From a virus, in the IMG/VR virus record IMGVR_UViG_3300015261_000015, positions 1-30,731 of that record: 30,731 bases of DNA; one strand, written 5' to 3'. The number at the start of each line of letters is the position of its first letter. The stretch's first letter is position 1. A program made the position numbers and the translations under genes. Under the pieces are notes generated by a model. The model had not been told where the DNA came from. It did no database searches and saw only the letters and a program-made list of their open reading frames with translations. This document shows, piece by piece, positions 7,540 through 14,736 of the stretch.

Positions 7540-8109
7540 AACGACTTAGCCACCCTCGCCCGCCTGATCGAAAACCTCATCCGCTTCGGCACCATCGCTG
7601 CCGTCCAGATGCAGCCCCCGCGTGTGCAGGTCAAAACCGGAACTCTGACCACGGCCTGGCTGCCATGGATCGCCCTGCGGGCCGGTGCCGACCGGGAGTG
7701 GAACCCGCCCACCGTCGATGAACAAGTTCTGCTCTTCAGCCCCTCGGGCCAGCTCGGTAATGGCGTCGTCTTGACCGGCCTGTTTAGCGACCAGATCCCA
7801 GCCAACGGCGACCGCGAAGGCCTGCACCGCTTCACCTACCGCGACGGCACGGTGATCGAGTACGACAGCATCGCTCACCACCTCAACGCCACGCTCACCG
7901 ATGGAGGTACCACCAACCTCATCAGCACCGGCGGCATCAACCTCGTCGGCAACATCACGCACCAGGGCGATTACACCCAGGTCGGCAACCAAAACGTCAC
8001 AGGCAAAGTCACCGTGTCGGTGGATGTGGTGGCCGCTGGCATCAGCTTGGTGAAACACCCGCACGGCGGCGTCATGCCTGGCAGCGGCAAGACAGGGAAA
8101 CCTGAATGA
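7537..8109 (+). CDS. V: Baseplate assembly protein V, tail spike (P2 gpV)
   Basis: A 190-residue protein of the phage baseplate assembly protein V family, the central spike that pierces the outer membrane. The N-terminal RLIENLIRFGTIAAVQ, the OB-fold segment VQVKTGTLTTAWLPWI, the beta-rich repeats of residues 105-165 and the C-terminal HPHGGVMPGSGKTGKPE are all typical. It starts the baseplate operon V-W-J-I with successive 4-base overlaps. The start codon lies in a hairpin and lacks a visible ribosome site, which is unusual for this operon. Confidence 0.93.
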   Translation: MNDLATLARLIENLIRFGTIAAVQMQPPRVQVKTGTLTTAWLPWIALRAGADREWNPPTVDEQVLLFSPSGQLGNGVVLTGLFSDQIPANGDREGLHRFTYRDGTVIEYDSIAHHLNATLTDGGTTNLISTGGINLVGNITHQGDYTQVGNQNVTGKVTVSVDVVAAGISLVKHPHGGVMPGSGKTGKPE

Positions 8110-8450
8110 ACCGACACACCGGCGGCGCCATCACCACCGTGGAGAGCATTGCCCAATCCATGAGCGATGTCCTCAGCACGCGCCTCGGTACCCGGGTGAT
8201 GCGCCGCGAATACGGCAGTCTGTTACCCGAACTGGTGGACCAACCTTTCAACGACATCACCCGCTTGCAGGTGTACGCCGCCACCGTCATGGCGCTGATG
8301 CGCTGGGAGCCCCGTATAACCCTGAGCCGCGTGCAGTTCCAGGGCGCCACCCTGCAAGGTCAAGCATCACTGGACATCGAGGGCAGCATCGTCGATAGCA
8401 ACGAGCCGCTGAGCCTGAGCGTGCCGCTGAACCTTGGGGGTAGCGCATGA
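8106..8450 (+). CDS. W: Baseplate wedge protein W (P2 gpW, T4 gp25-like)
   Basis: A 114-residue protein of the GPW/gp25 family, the wedge component that nucleates sheath attachment. MSDVLSTRLGTRVMRREYGS (residues 18-37) is the family signature. It overlaps both neighbours through ATGA junctions, which supports coupled translation of V, W and J. Confidence 0.94.
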   Translation: MNRHTGGAITTVESIAQSMSDVLSTRLGTRVMRREYGSLLPELVDQPFNDITRLQVYAATVMALMRWEPRITLSRVQFQGATLQGQASLDIEGSIVDSNEPLSLSVPLNLGGSA

Positions 8451-9358
8451 ACTCATTCGTCGCGATTGACCTGGGCCAGCTCCCTGCGCCCGAAGTCGTA
8501 GAGCAAATTGATTACGAGCAGATCCTCGCCGAGCGCAAGGCCTACGCCATCAGCCTCTGGCCGGTCGAGGAACAAGCCGAAATCGCCGCACGGCTTGAGC
8601 TGGAATCTGAGCCCCTGACCAAACTGCTCCAGGAGAACGCCTACCGCGAGACGGTGTGGCGCCAGCGCGTCAATGAAGCATCCGTCGCCAACATGCTGGC
8701 CCTGGCAAAGGGCAACGATCTGGAGAACCTAGCCGGCAACTTCAACGTCAAGCGCCTGGTCATCCAGGCCGCCAAGCCCACAGCCGTGCCTCCGGTACCG
8801 TTGCTGATGGAAAGCGACGACAGCCTGCGAGAGCGGGCTCAAATGGCTTGGGAAGGGCTGAGCACCGCCGGCCCGCGCAATAGCTACATCTTCCATGCGC
8901 GGTCTGCTGACGGCCAGGTGGCCGACGCCACTGCCGAGAGCCCCGCTCCGGCCGAGGCGGTGGTGACCGTGCAATCGATCCTGGGTGACGGCACCGCCTC
9001 GCCCGCGCTGCTGGCAAAGGTCTATGCCTATCTCAGCGACGACGACCGCCGCCCCGTCGCTGATCGGCTCACTGTGCAAAGCGCCCAGGTCATCAACTAC
9101 CAGGTCAAGGCCAAGATGTTTCTCTCGACGTCCGGCCCTGAGAGCGAGTTGATTCTCGCCGCGGCCAATGCGCAGTTGCTGGCCTTCGTGCACCAGCGGC
9201 GTCGCCTGGGCCTGGAGGTTTCAGAATCAATCATCCACGCCTCGCTACACGTTGAGGGTGTGCGCAAGGTCGTGCTGGAGAACTGGGCCGACATCGTTGC
9301 CACGAAGTACCAGGCGCCGTACTGCACGGCCGTCGATTTGGCGTTAGGGATTGAATGA
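8447..9358 (+). CDS. J: Baseplate J-like protein (P2 gpJ)
   Basis: A 303-residue protein of the baseplate J-like family, which links the inner wedge to the periphery of the baseplate. The N-terminal VAIDLGQLPAPEVVEQIDYEQ and the segment AYRETVWRQRVNEA followed by LALAKGNDLENLAGNF are typical of P2-type gpJ, and the length fits. It overlaps W and I by ATGA. No anomaly is seen. Confidence 0.94.
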   Translation: MNSFVAIDLGQLPAPEVVEQIDYEQILAERKAYAISLWPVEEQAEIAARLELESEPLTKLLQENAYRETVWRQRVNEASVANMLALAKGNDLENLAGNFNVKRLVIQAAKPTAVPPVPLLMESDDSLRERAQMAWEGLSTAGPRNSYIFHARSADGQVADATAESPAPAEAVVTVQSILGDGTASPALLAKVYAYLSDDDRRPVADRLTVQSAQVINYQVKAKMFLSTSGPESELILAAANAQLLAFVHQRRRLGLEVSESIIHASLHVEGVRKVVLENWADIVATKYQAPYCTAVDLALGIE

Positions 9359-9975
9359 TGGCTGACGCGCCCCTTCTTCCAAGCAATTCGACGCCGTTGG
9401 AGCGCCAAGCGGCGCAGGCACTGGCTCAGATCCAGCGCGTGCCAATTCCGCTGCGCACTCTGTACAGCCCCGACCGGTGCCCGCTGCCTCTTTTGCCTTA
9501 CCTGGCCTGGGCCTTCTCCGTGGATCGCTGGGACAGCAAATGGACCGAAGCGGCCAAGCGCGCCGCCATCCGCAGTGCGTACTACATCCATTCGCGCAAG
9601 GGCACCATCGGCTCACTGCGCCGCGTCGTTGAACCGCTCGGCTACCTGATTGAAATCATCGAATGGTGGCAGACCGTTCCGGTCGGTCCTCGCGCCACCT
9701 TCAGGCTCAAGGTCGGCGTGCTGGACACCGGCATCACCGAAGAGATGTACCAGGAACTCACCTGGCTGATTGACGATGCCAAACCCCTGACACGCCACCT
9801 CACCGGGCTCGCCATCAGCCTGGAGACCACCGGTTCCGTTCATATCGGCGCCTGCGTCACCGAAGGCGACGAAATTGATATCTACCCACCTACACAGCGA
9901 GACATCGAGGTCACGGGCTACATCCATCAGGGCGGCCGTGAACACCAGATCGACACCATGGACATCTACCCATGA
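9355..9975 (+). CDS. I: Phage tail protein I (P2 gpI)
   Basis: A 206-residue tail protein I family member, a baseplate component next to the tail fibre attachment. LPYLAWAFSVDRWDSKWTE and the helix RAAIRSAYYIHSRKGTIGSLRRV are family hallmarks. Two adjacent ATGs (9355, 9358) are possible starts, and the first overlaps the J stop. The C-terminus is followed directly by the fibre gene with an ATGA overlap. Confidence 0.93.
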   Translation: MMADAPLLPSNSTPLERQAAQALAQIQRVPIPLRTLYSPDRCPLPLLPYLAWAFSVDRWDSKWTEAAKRAAIRSAYYIHSRKGTIGSLRRVVEPLGYLIEIIEWWQTVPVGPRATFRLKVGVLDTGITEEMYQELTWLIDDAKPLTRHLTGLAISLETTGSVHIGACVTEGDEIDIYPPTQRDIEVTGYIHQGGREHQIDTMDIYP

Positions 9976-11930
9976 CAGACCAAAACAGCCAGTTTTTCGC
10001 CATCCTCACCGCCATCGGCAAGGCCAAGCAGGCCAACGCGGACGCCTTGGGCATTCCCTGGACATTCGCGCAGATGGGCGTGGGTGATGCCAACGGCACG
10101 GAGCCAATGCCCAACGAGCAGCAGGCACAGTTGATCAACGAGCGCCGACGTGCCCCGCTGAATCAGCTCAAGGTTGACCCAGCTAACCCAAACATCATCA
10201 TTGCCGAACAGGTCATCCCCGAAAACGTCGGCGGCTGGTGGATTCGTGAGGTGGGACTGTACGACGCCGCCGGTGACCTGGTAGCCGTGGCTAACTGCGC
10301 GCCGAGCTTCAAGCCGTTATTGACCCAGGGTTCAGGCCGCACACAAGTTGTGCGGATGAACCTTATCGTCAGCAACACCGCGAACGTGGAACTGAAGATC
10401 GACCCCTCAGTTGTTTTGGCGACACGTCAGTACGTTGACTCAAAGATTCTTGAGGAGCTTTACAAACTCGACAACAAGCAATCGGTGCGCGTAGCCACCA
10501 CGGCGAACATCGCATTGACCGGGTTGCAGATCGTTGATGGCGTAACGTTGCTTGCAGGGGACCGGGTTTTGGTGAAGAACCAGACGGCCGCCAAGGACAA
10601 TGGTATCTACGTCGCTGGCAGCGCGGCATGGCAGCGTGCTCCGGACGCAGACAGTACCGCCGAAGTGACGTCAGCGATTATTTTGTCAGTCGAGCAAGGC
10701 GTTACGTTGGCCGACACCCGATGGCAGCTGGTCACAGATGGGACAATTGTCCTGGGGACCACAGCGTTAGCATTTCAAAACATCACCCAGGGGTTTGCGC
10801 CCATCAACTCGCCTGCGCTGATTAACCCTACCGCAAATACGCCGCCGCTGTTCGACAACACGAAGTCGGTCGCGACGACTGAATATGTCATGCGTTCCCT
10901 GGGCAATTACCGTGGTTTCACCAGTTTGACGTCGGCGACCACTTTGACAGCCGCTGCGGTTGGCACGCTGGTTTCAACCATCGGGTCGTTTACCCTCACG
11001 TTACCAGCGGCCAGCAGCTTGCCTTCTGGCGGTTCGATTCACTTTCGCAACATTGGCGGCGGCATTGTGACCGTCGTCTGTGTGGGCACTGATCTGATCA
11101 ACGCCGGTAGTTTCAACCAGCCCAACAATATCGTCCTCCAACCAGGTTCAACCCTACAGCTGACCAGCAATGGCGCAGCTGCATGGTGGGCTGCGGGATC
11201 AGCGCAACTCCAGTACTCCAAGGTTTTCGGAGATACTCCTGCACAATTTGACAACAGCAAACTGTTGGCAACCGCCGAGTTCGTGCAACGCGAAAAAGGA
11301 AGCTATGGAAATAGCACAGGGATAGCGGGTGGCAACGTCACCTTGACAGCGGCGCACGTCGGAACACGCATTGAGATGTCTGCAAACGGCACGCTGACAT
11401 TGCCCAAGGCAAATACGGTGCCCAAGGGGTCGGCAATTTTGATTACGACCTCAAGCGCAGTCGATGCGGCCAGGTTGGCATTGGCGGCAGGTGACACCCT
11501 GGCTATCAACAATGTCTCTGTCTCCACGCCGTACACCATGTCTATGGGGTCGGACATATTGCTGGTATCGGACGGTAGCATGTGGCGAGCCCATGCAAGC
11601 CTTGAGTGCTTACGGTCGTCGCCATTATTTGCCGCCATTTTCGGAAGTAATGGCAATCAAGTTTTGCCCAGCGGTTTGATTTTTAAAATCGGACACGCAT
11701 CAACGGACACGGCTTCAGGAACAGTGCCCGTAACGTTTCCCGTCGCATTTCCTAATGCCTGTATGTTCGTAGGGGCTATGTATGGCGGGGCCAGCTCGGC
11801 GGTGAATCCAAACTTGTGCCAGTGCGGACAACCGACTCGTACAGGTTTCACGGGCTACATCACAAGCTTTAATAGCAACAACTCAGCCATAACCGCTGGT
11901 GGTTACGGCTGGCTAGCCATTGGCTATTGA
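9972..11930 (+). CDS. H: Tail fibre protein (P2 gpH-like, mosaic)
   Basis: A 652-residue tail fibre that recognises the host surface. Residues 1-150 match the tail-collar fibre N-terminal domain (SQFFAILTAIGKAKQANA, WWIREVGLYD). Residues 175-270 hold a widespread fibre module (TGLQIVDGVTLLAGDRVLVK, NGIYVAGSAAWQRAPDAD). Two related modules follow, at about 291-408 and 423-540, each beginning FDNxKxxATxE[YF]V and containing TLTLP. The final 90 residues resemble the gp53-like C-terminal receptor domain, ending GGYGWLAIGY. The second half is AT-richer than the baseplate genes, consistent with exchange of host-range modules. Confidence 0.9.
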   Translation: MTDQNSQFFAILTAIGKAKQANADALGIPWTFAQMGVGDANGTEPMPNEQQAQLINERRRAPLNQLKVDPANPNIIIAEQVIPENVGGWWIREVGLYDAAGDLVAVANCAPSFKPLLTQGSGRTQVVRMNLIVSNTANVELKIDPSVVLATRQYVDSKILEELYKLDNKQSVRVATTANIALTGLQIVDGVTLLAGDRVLVKNQTAAKDNGIYVAGSAAWQRAPDADSTAEVTSAIILSVEQGVTLADTRWQLVTDGTIVLGTTALAFQNITQGFAPINSPALINPTANTPPLFDNTKSVATTEYVMRSLGNYRGFTSLTSATTLTAAAVGTLVSTIGSFTLTLPAASSLPSGGSIHFRNIGGGIVTVVCVGTDLINAGSFNQPNNIVLQPGSTLQLTSNGAAAWWAAGSAQLQYSKVFGDTPAQFDNSKLLATAEFVQREKGSYGNSTGIAGGNVTLTAAHVGTRIEMSANGTLTLPKANTVPKGSAILITTSSAVDAARLALAAGDTLAINNVSVSTPYTMSMGSDILLVSDGSMWRAHASLECLRSSPLFAAIFGSNGNQVLPSGLIFKIGHASTDTASGTVPVTFPVAFPNACMFVGAMYGGASSAVNPNLCQCGQPTRTGFTGYITSFNSNNSAITAGGYGWLAIGY

Positions 11931-11940
11931 GGGGTTATCT

Positions 11941-12360
11941 ATGTTCGCTAAATGGATTGAGGAAGACGGCCGATTTGCCTTCGAGGAGAAGGATAACGGG
12001 GGCATCGAAATATCTGATGAGGATCACGCGGCACTGTTTGAGCCGCGCCAGGCGGTCAAGATCATTGGAAGGGGAGTTGATGGCCGACCGGAGTTGCAAG
12101 ATCCGCCACAATCGACGGCAGAGGAACTCGCCGCCATTGAACGAGCCTGGCGAGATTACCAGCTCTCACTTACTGACGGCGTTGTAACGCGCCACCGTGA
12201 CGAGTTGGAAGATGACTCAGAAACAACGCTGTCAGCAGCCGAATACACTGAGCTTCAAACATATCGGCGGAAACTGCGCAGTTGGCCTGAGTCGGGAGAG
12301 TTTCCGTTAAGGGAACATCGCCCGATAGCTCCTTCCTGGCTAGCAGTACAGACCCAGTAA
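11941..12360 (+). CDS. Tail fibre assembly chaperone (gpG-like)
   Basis: A 139-residue acidic protein downstream of the fibre gene. I take the ATG at 11941, with a GAGGGG site upstream, rather than the TTG inside the fibre gene. The C-terminal segment YTELQTYRRKLRSWPESGEFP is typical of tail fibre assembly proteins, which bind and fold the fibre and are exchanged together with its C-terminus. The AT-richer composition matches the end of the fibre gene, suggesting the two moved as a pair. Confidence 0.75.
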   Translation: MFAKWIEEDGRFAFEEKDNGGIEISDEDHAALFEPRQAVKIIGRGVDGRPELQDPPQSTAEELAAIERAWRDYQLSLTDGVVTRHRDELEDDSETTLSAAEYTELQTYRRKLRSWPESGEFPLREHRPIAPSWLAVQTQ

Positions 12361-12392
12361 GCCGAATCCAGCGCTACTGATACATTCCATCC

Positions 12393-12412
12393 TGTACCAC
12401 TACCGTTTACAA
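12393..12412 (+). promoter_or_regulatory. Candidate Ogr/late-activator box upstream of FI
   Basis: TGT at 12393-12395 and ACAA at 12409-12412 with 13 bases between, the same layout as upstream of V. In P2 the activator site lies about 55 bases before the transcript start. That would place the start near 12457, about 30 bases before the sheath start codon. Confidence 0.48.
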
Positions 12413-12487
12413 GCCCACGCGCTCGTCCAACCGGCGCGCGCGCGGCAGCCTGTGCACTGTCATCCCAATCACTGCGCAGGCAAACCC

Positions 12488-13657
12488 ATGGCCGATTATC
12501 TTCACGGCGTGCGGGTCATCGAACTCAACGACGGCACCCGCCCCATTCGCACCATCCCCACCGCTGTTATCGGCATGGTCTGCACGGCCGACGACGCTGA
12601 TACCACCGTTTTCCCGCTCGATACACCGGTACTGCTGACCAATGTTCAAACCGCCGTCGGCAAAGCCGGTACCACCGGCACACTGGCGAAGAGTCTTCAG
12701 GCCATCGCCGACCAGACCAAGCCCTACACCATCGTCGTGCGGGTGAAGGAAGGTGCAACCGACGCGGAAACCACCAGCGCCCTGATCGGCACGACCACGG
12801 CCGAGGGCAAATACACCGGAATGAAAGCCTTGCTCGCGGCGAAGGCTCGCGTCGGCATGGTGCCGCGCATTCTGGGTGTACCGGGCCTCGACAGCCTGCC
12901 AGTAGCCACCGCCTTGGTCACCATCGCTCAGCAGTTGCGCGGCTTCGCCTACGTCAGCGCCTGGGGCTGCAAAACCAAGGAAGAGGTGGTCGCTTACAGG
13001 GACAACTTCGGTGCCCGCGAAGCCATGGTCATCTGGCCCGAATTCCAGAACTGGAGCACCGTCACCAACGCGACCGTCACCGCCTCGGCAGTGGCGCGTG
13101 CATTGGGTTTGCGTGCCAAGATCGATCAGGAGGTGGGCTGGCACAAGACGCTCTCCAACGTCGCTGTCAACGGCGTGACAGGCATCAGCGCCGACGTGTT
13201 CTGGGATCTGCAGAACCCGGCCACGGACGCCAACTACCTCAACAGCAACGAAGTCACCACCCTCATCAATGAGGGCGGCTTTCGCTTCTGGGGCAGCCGC
13301 ACCACCAGCGAAGACCCGTTGTTTGCCTTCGAAAACTACACCCGCACGGCGCAGATCCTGGCCGACACCATGGCCGAGGCGCACATGTGGGCTGTAGACA
13401 AACCGCTGCACGCGTCCCTGGTGCGCGACATCATCGAGGGGGTCAACGCCAAATTCCGCGAAATGGTCGCGGCGGGCTATCTGATTGGCGGTAAGTGCTG
13501 GTACCCAGACGACGCCAACGACAAGGACACGCTCAAGGCCGGCAAGCTGTTCCTGGACTATGACTACACGCCGGTACCGCCGCTGGAAGACCTCACGTTG
13601 CGGCAACGCATCACCGACCGCTACCTGATCGACTTCGCCAGCAAGATCAACAGCTAA
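12488..13657 (+). CDS. FI: Contractile tail sheath protein (P2 gpFI)
   Basis: A 389-residue tail sheath protein, the contractile outer tube. MADYLHGVRVIELNDGTRPIRTIPTAVIG at the N-terminus and LNSNEVTTLINEGGFRFWGSRT (about residues 253-274) are clear family signatures. I use the ATG at 12488. The frame opens 12 codons earlier without conservation. The gene begins the FI-FII-E-T-U-D operon behind a candidate Ogr box. A 612-codon open frame on the opposite strand (12407-14245) is a shadow. Confidence 0.95.
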   Translation: MADYLHGVRVIELNDGTRPIRTIPTAVIGMVCTADDADTTVFPLDTPVLLTNVQTAVGKAGTTGTLAKSLQAIADQTKPYTIVVRVKEGATDAETTSALIGTTTAEGKYTGMKALLAAKARVGMVPRILGVPGLDSLPVATALVTIAQQLRGFAYVSAWGCKTKEEVVAYRDNFGAREAMVIWPEFQNWSTVTNATVTASAVARALGLRAKIDQEVGWHKTLSNVAVNGVTGISADVFWDLQNPATDANYLNSNEVTTLINEGGFRFWGSRTTSEDPLFAFENYTRTAQILADTMAEAHMWAVDKPLHASLVRDIIEGVNAKFREMVAAGYLIGGKCWYPDDANDKDTLKAGKLFLDYDYTPVPPLEDLTLRQRITDRYLIDFASKINS

Positions 13658-13664
13658 CCCGGGC

Positions 13665-13680
13665 CTCCCCGCTAGGGGAG
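13665..13680 (+). other. Intercistronic hairpin between FI and FII
   Basis: CTCCCC and GGGGAG separated by GCTA give a perfect 6-bp stem directly after the sheath stop codon. No T tract follows, so termination is unlikely. It may set 3' mRNA stability or the sheath/tube ratio. Confidence 0.45.
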
Positions 13681-13714
13681 CTGACCCCGTGCCTGAGCAA
13701 CGGAGAACCCCGCC

Positions 13715-14230
13715 ATGGCCATGCCCCGCAAACTCAAAAACCTCAACCTGTTCAACGACGCCAACAGCTACCTCGGCGTGGTCAAGTCCGTCACCCTGCC
13801 GCCGCTCGGACGCAAGATGGAAGCCTATCGCGGTGGCGGCATGAACGGCCCGGTCAAAGCCGACCTTGGCTTCTCTGATGACGGTATCCAGTTCGAATGG
13901 AAGACCGGCGGCCTGGACCTGATCGCCCTCAAACAGTTCGGCGCCGTCAACGCCTCGGGCATCGCCTTGCGCTTTACGGGTGCTTTCCAGCAAGACGACA
14001 CCGAAGAAGTCAGCGCTGTGGAGGTTGTCATGCGAGGCCGGCATGAAACCATCGAAATGGGCGATGCGCAGCCAGGCGAAGACACCGAGCACAGCATCAC
14101 CACTACCTGCACCTATTACAAACTTATCGTCGATAACGAAGAAATCATCGAAATCGACCTGCTCAACTTCATTGAGAACGTGAACGGCGTGGACATGCTG
14201 GACAAGCAGCGCCAAGCCCTCGGCATCTGA
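13715..14230 (+). CDS. FII: Major tail tube protein (P2 gpFII)
   Basis: A 171-residue tail tube protein through which DNA passes. PRKLKNLNLFNDANSYLGVV and the segments GAFQQDDTEEVSAVEVVMRGRH and INLL-like EIDLLNFIENVNGVDML are typical. The ATG at 13715 has a GGAG site 9 bases upstream. A second in-frame ATG two codons later is less well placed. It is flanked on both sides by GC-rich hairpins, which fits a gene needing many copies of its product. Confidence 0.95.
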   Translation: MAMPRKLKNLNLFNDANSYLGVVKSVTLPPLGRKMEAYRGGGMNGPVKADLGFSDDGIQFEWKTGGLDLIALKQFGAVNASGIALRFTGAFQQDDTEEVSAVEVVMRGRHETIEMGDAQPGEDTEHSITTTCTYYKLIVDNEEIIEIDLLNFIENVNGVDMLDKQRQALGI

Positions 14231-14235
14231 CCCTC

Positions 14236-14253
14236 CCGCCCCCATCGGGGCGG
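14236..14253 (+). other. Intercistronic hairpin between FII and E
   Basis: CCGCCCC and GGGGCGG around loop CATC form a perfect 7-bp stem 5 bases after the tube stop codon. The following bases TTCATCCC are not a strong U tract, so partial termination or mRNA end protection are both possible. Confidence 0.5.
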
Positions 14254-14278
14254 TTCATCCCACAAGCTGGAGCCAAAC

Positions 14279-14608
14279 ATGAAACCTGAAGATACCCTCG
14301 AAGCGCTGCCCCCGGTTGACGACAACACCGTCTCCCTGGACACCCCGATCATCCGTGGCAAGAGCGTCATCGACAGCATCACCCTGCGCAAACCTCAATC
14401 GGGTGAGCTGCGCGGCGTGCAGTTGGTCGAGCTGCTGAACATGGACGTAGCGACCCTCATCAAGATCCTGCCCCGCATCAGCAGCCCGGGCATCACCGCA
14501 CCCGAAGCCGCCAGCATGGACCCGGCCGACCTACTCGCCTGTGGTAGCAAGATCTCCGGTTTTTTGTTGCAGAAGTCGGTGAAGACGGACGCGTCCCTCG
14601 TTGCGTAG
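14279..14608 (+). CDS. E: Tail assembly chaperone E (P2 gpE)
   Basis: A 109-residue tail assembly chaperone of the P2 gpE type, located between the tube and tape measure genes. TVSLDTPIIRGKSVIDSITLRKPQSGELRG is the family pattern. Chaperones of this kind coat the tape measure during tail building. A slippery T TTT TTG lies in frame near its 3' end (14560-14566) and allows a longer E+E' product. Confidence 0.92.
   Translation: MKPEDTLEALPPVDDNTVSLDTPIIRGKSVIDSITLRKPQSGELRGVQLVELLNMDVATLIKILPRISSPGITAPEAASMDPADLLACGSKISGFLLQKSVKTDASLVA
14560..14566 (+). promoter_or_regulatory. Programmed -1 frameshift site in E
   Basis: T TTT TTG is in the correct 0-frame register (GGT TTT TTG) for simultaneous slippage. 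The -1 frame is open from here through the E' frame to 14736. This is the same heptamer class and location known for P2 gene E. Confidence 0.85.
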
Positions 14609-14736
14609 AAGACGCCATGGCCGATCTGGCCGTGGTTTTCCACTGGGCACCAGCTGACATGGACCAACTGGGCCTGCAAGAACTGATAGAGTGGCGCGAG
14701 CGCGCCCGGGTGCGGAGTTCCACCGATGGCGAATGA
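14566..14736 (+). CDS. E': E' part of the frameshift product (P2 GpE+E')
   Basis: After a -1 shift at the T TTT TTG site, translation runs from 14566 to a TGA at 14734-14736. This gives a fusion of 96 E codons plus 56 new residues, 152 in all. The E' region also contains an internal ATG at 14617 encoding a 39-residue protein MADLAVVFHWAPADMDQLGL... that matches the GpE domain (helical, W-A-P-x-D-M pattern). The two forms are needed in a defined ratio to load tube protein on the tape measure. The 3' end overlaps the tape measure start by 11 bases. Confidence 0.82.
   Translation, partial: VAEVGEDGRVPRCVEDAMADLAVVFHWAPADMDQLGLQELIEWRERARVRSSTDGE

Noticed and set aside
12407-14245. 612-codon minus-strand open frame opposite FI and FII
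   Set aside because: Mirrors the codon structure of the sheath and tube genes and crosses their intergenic hairpin; no recognisable protein.
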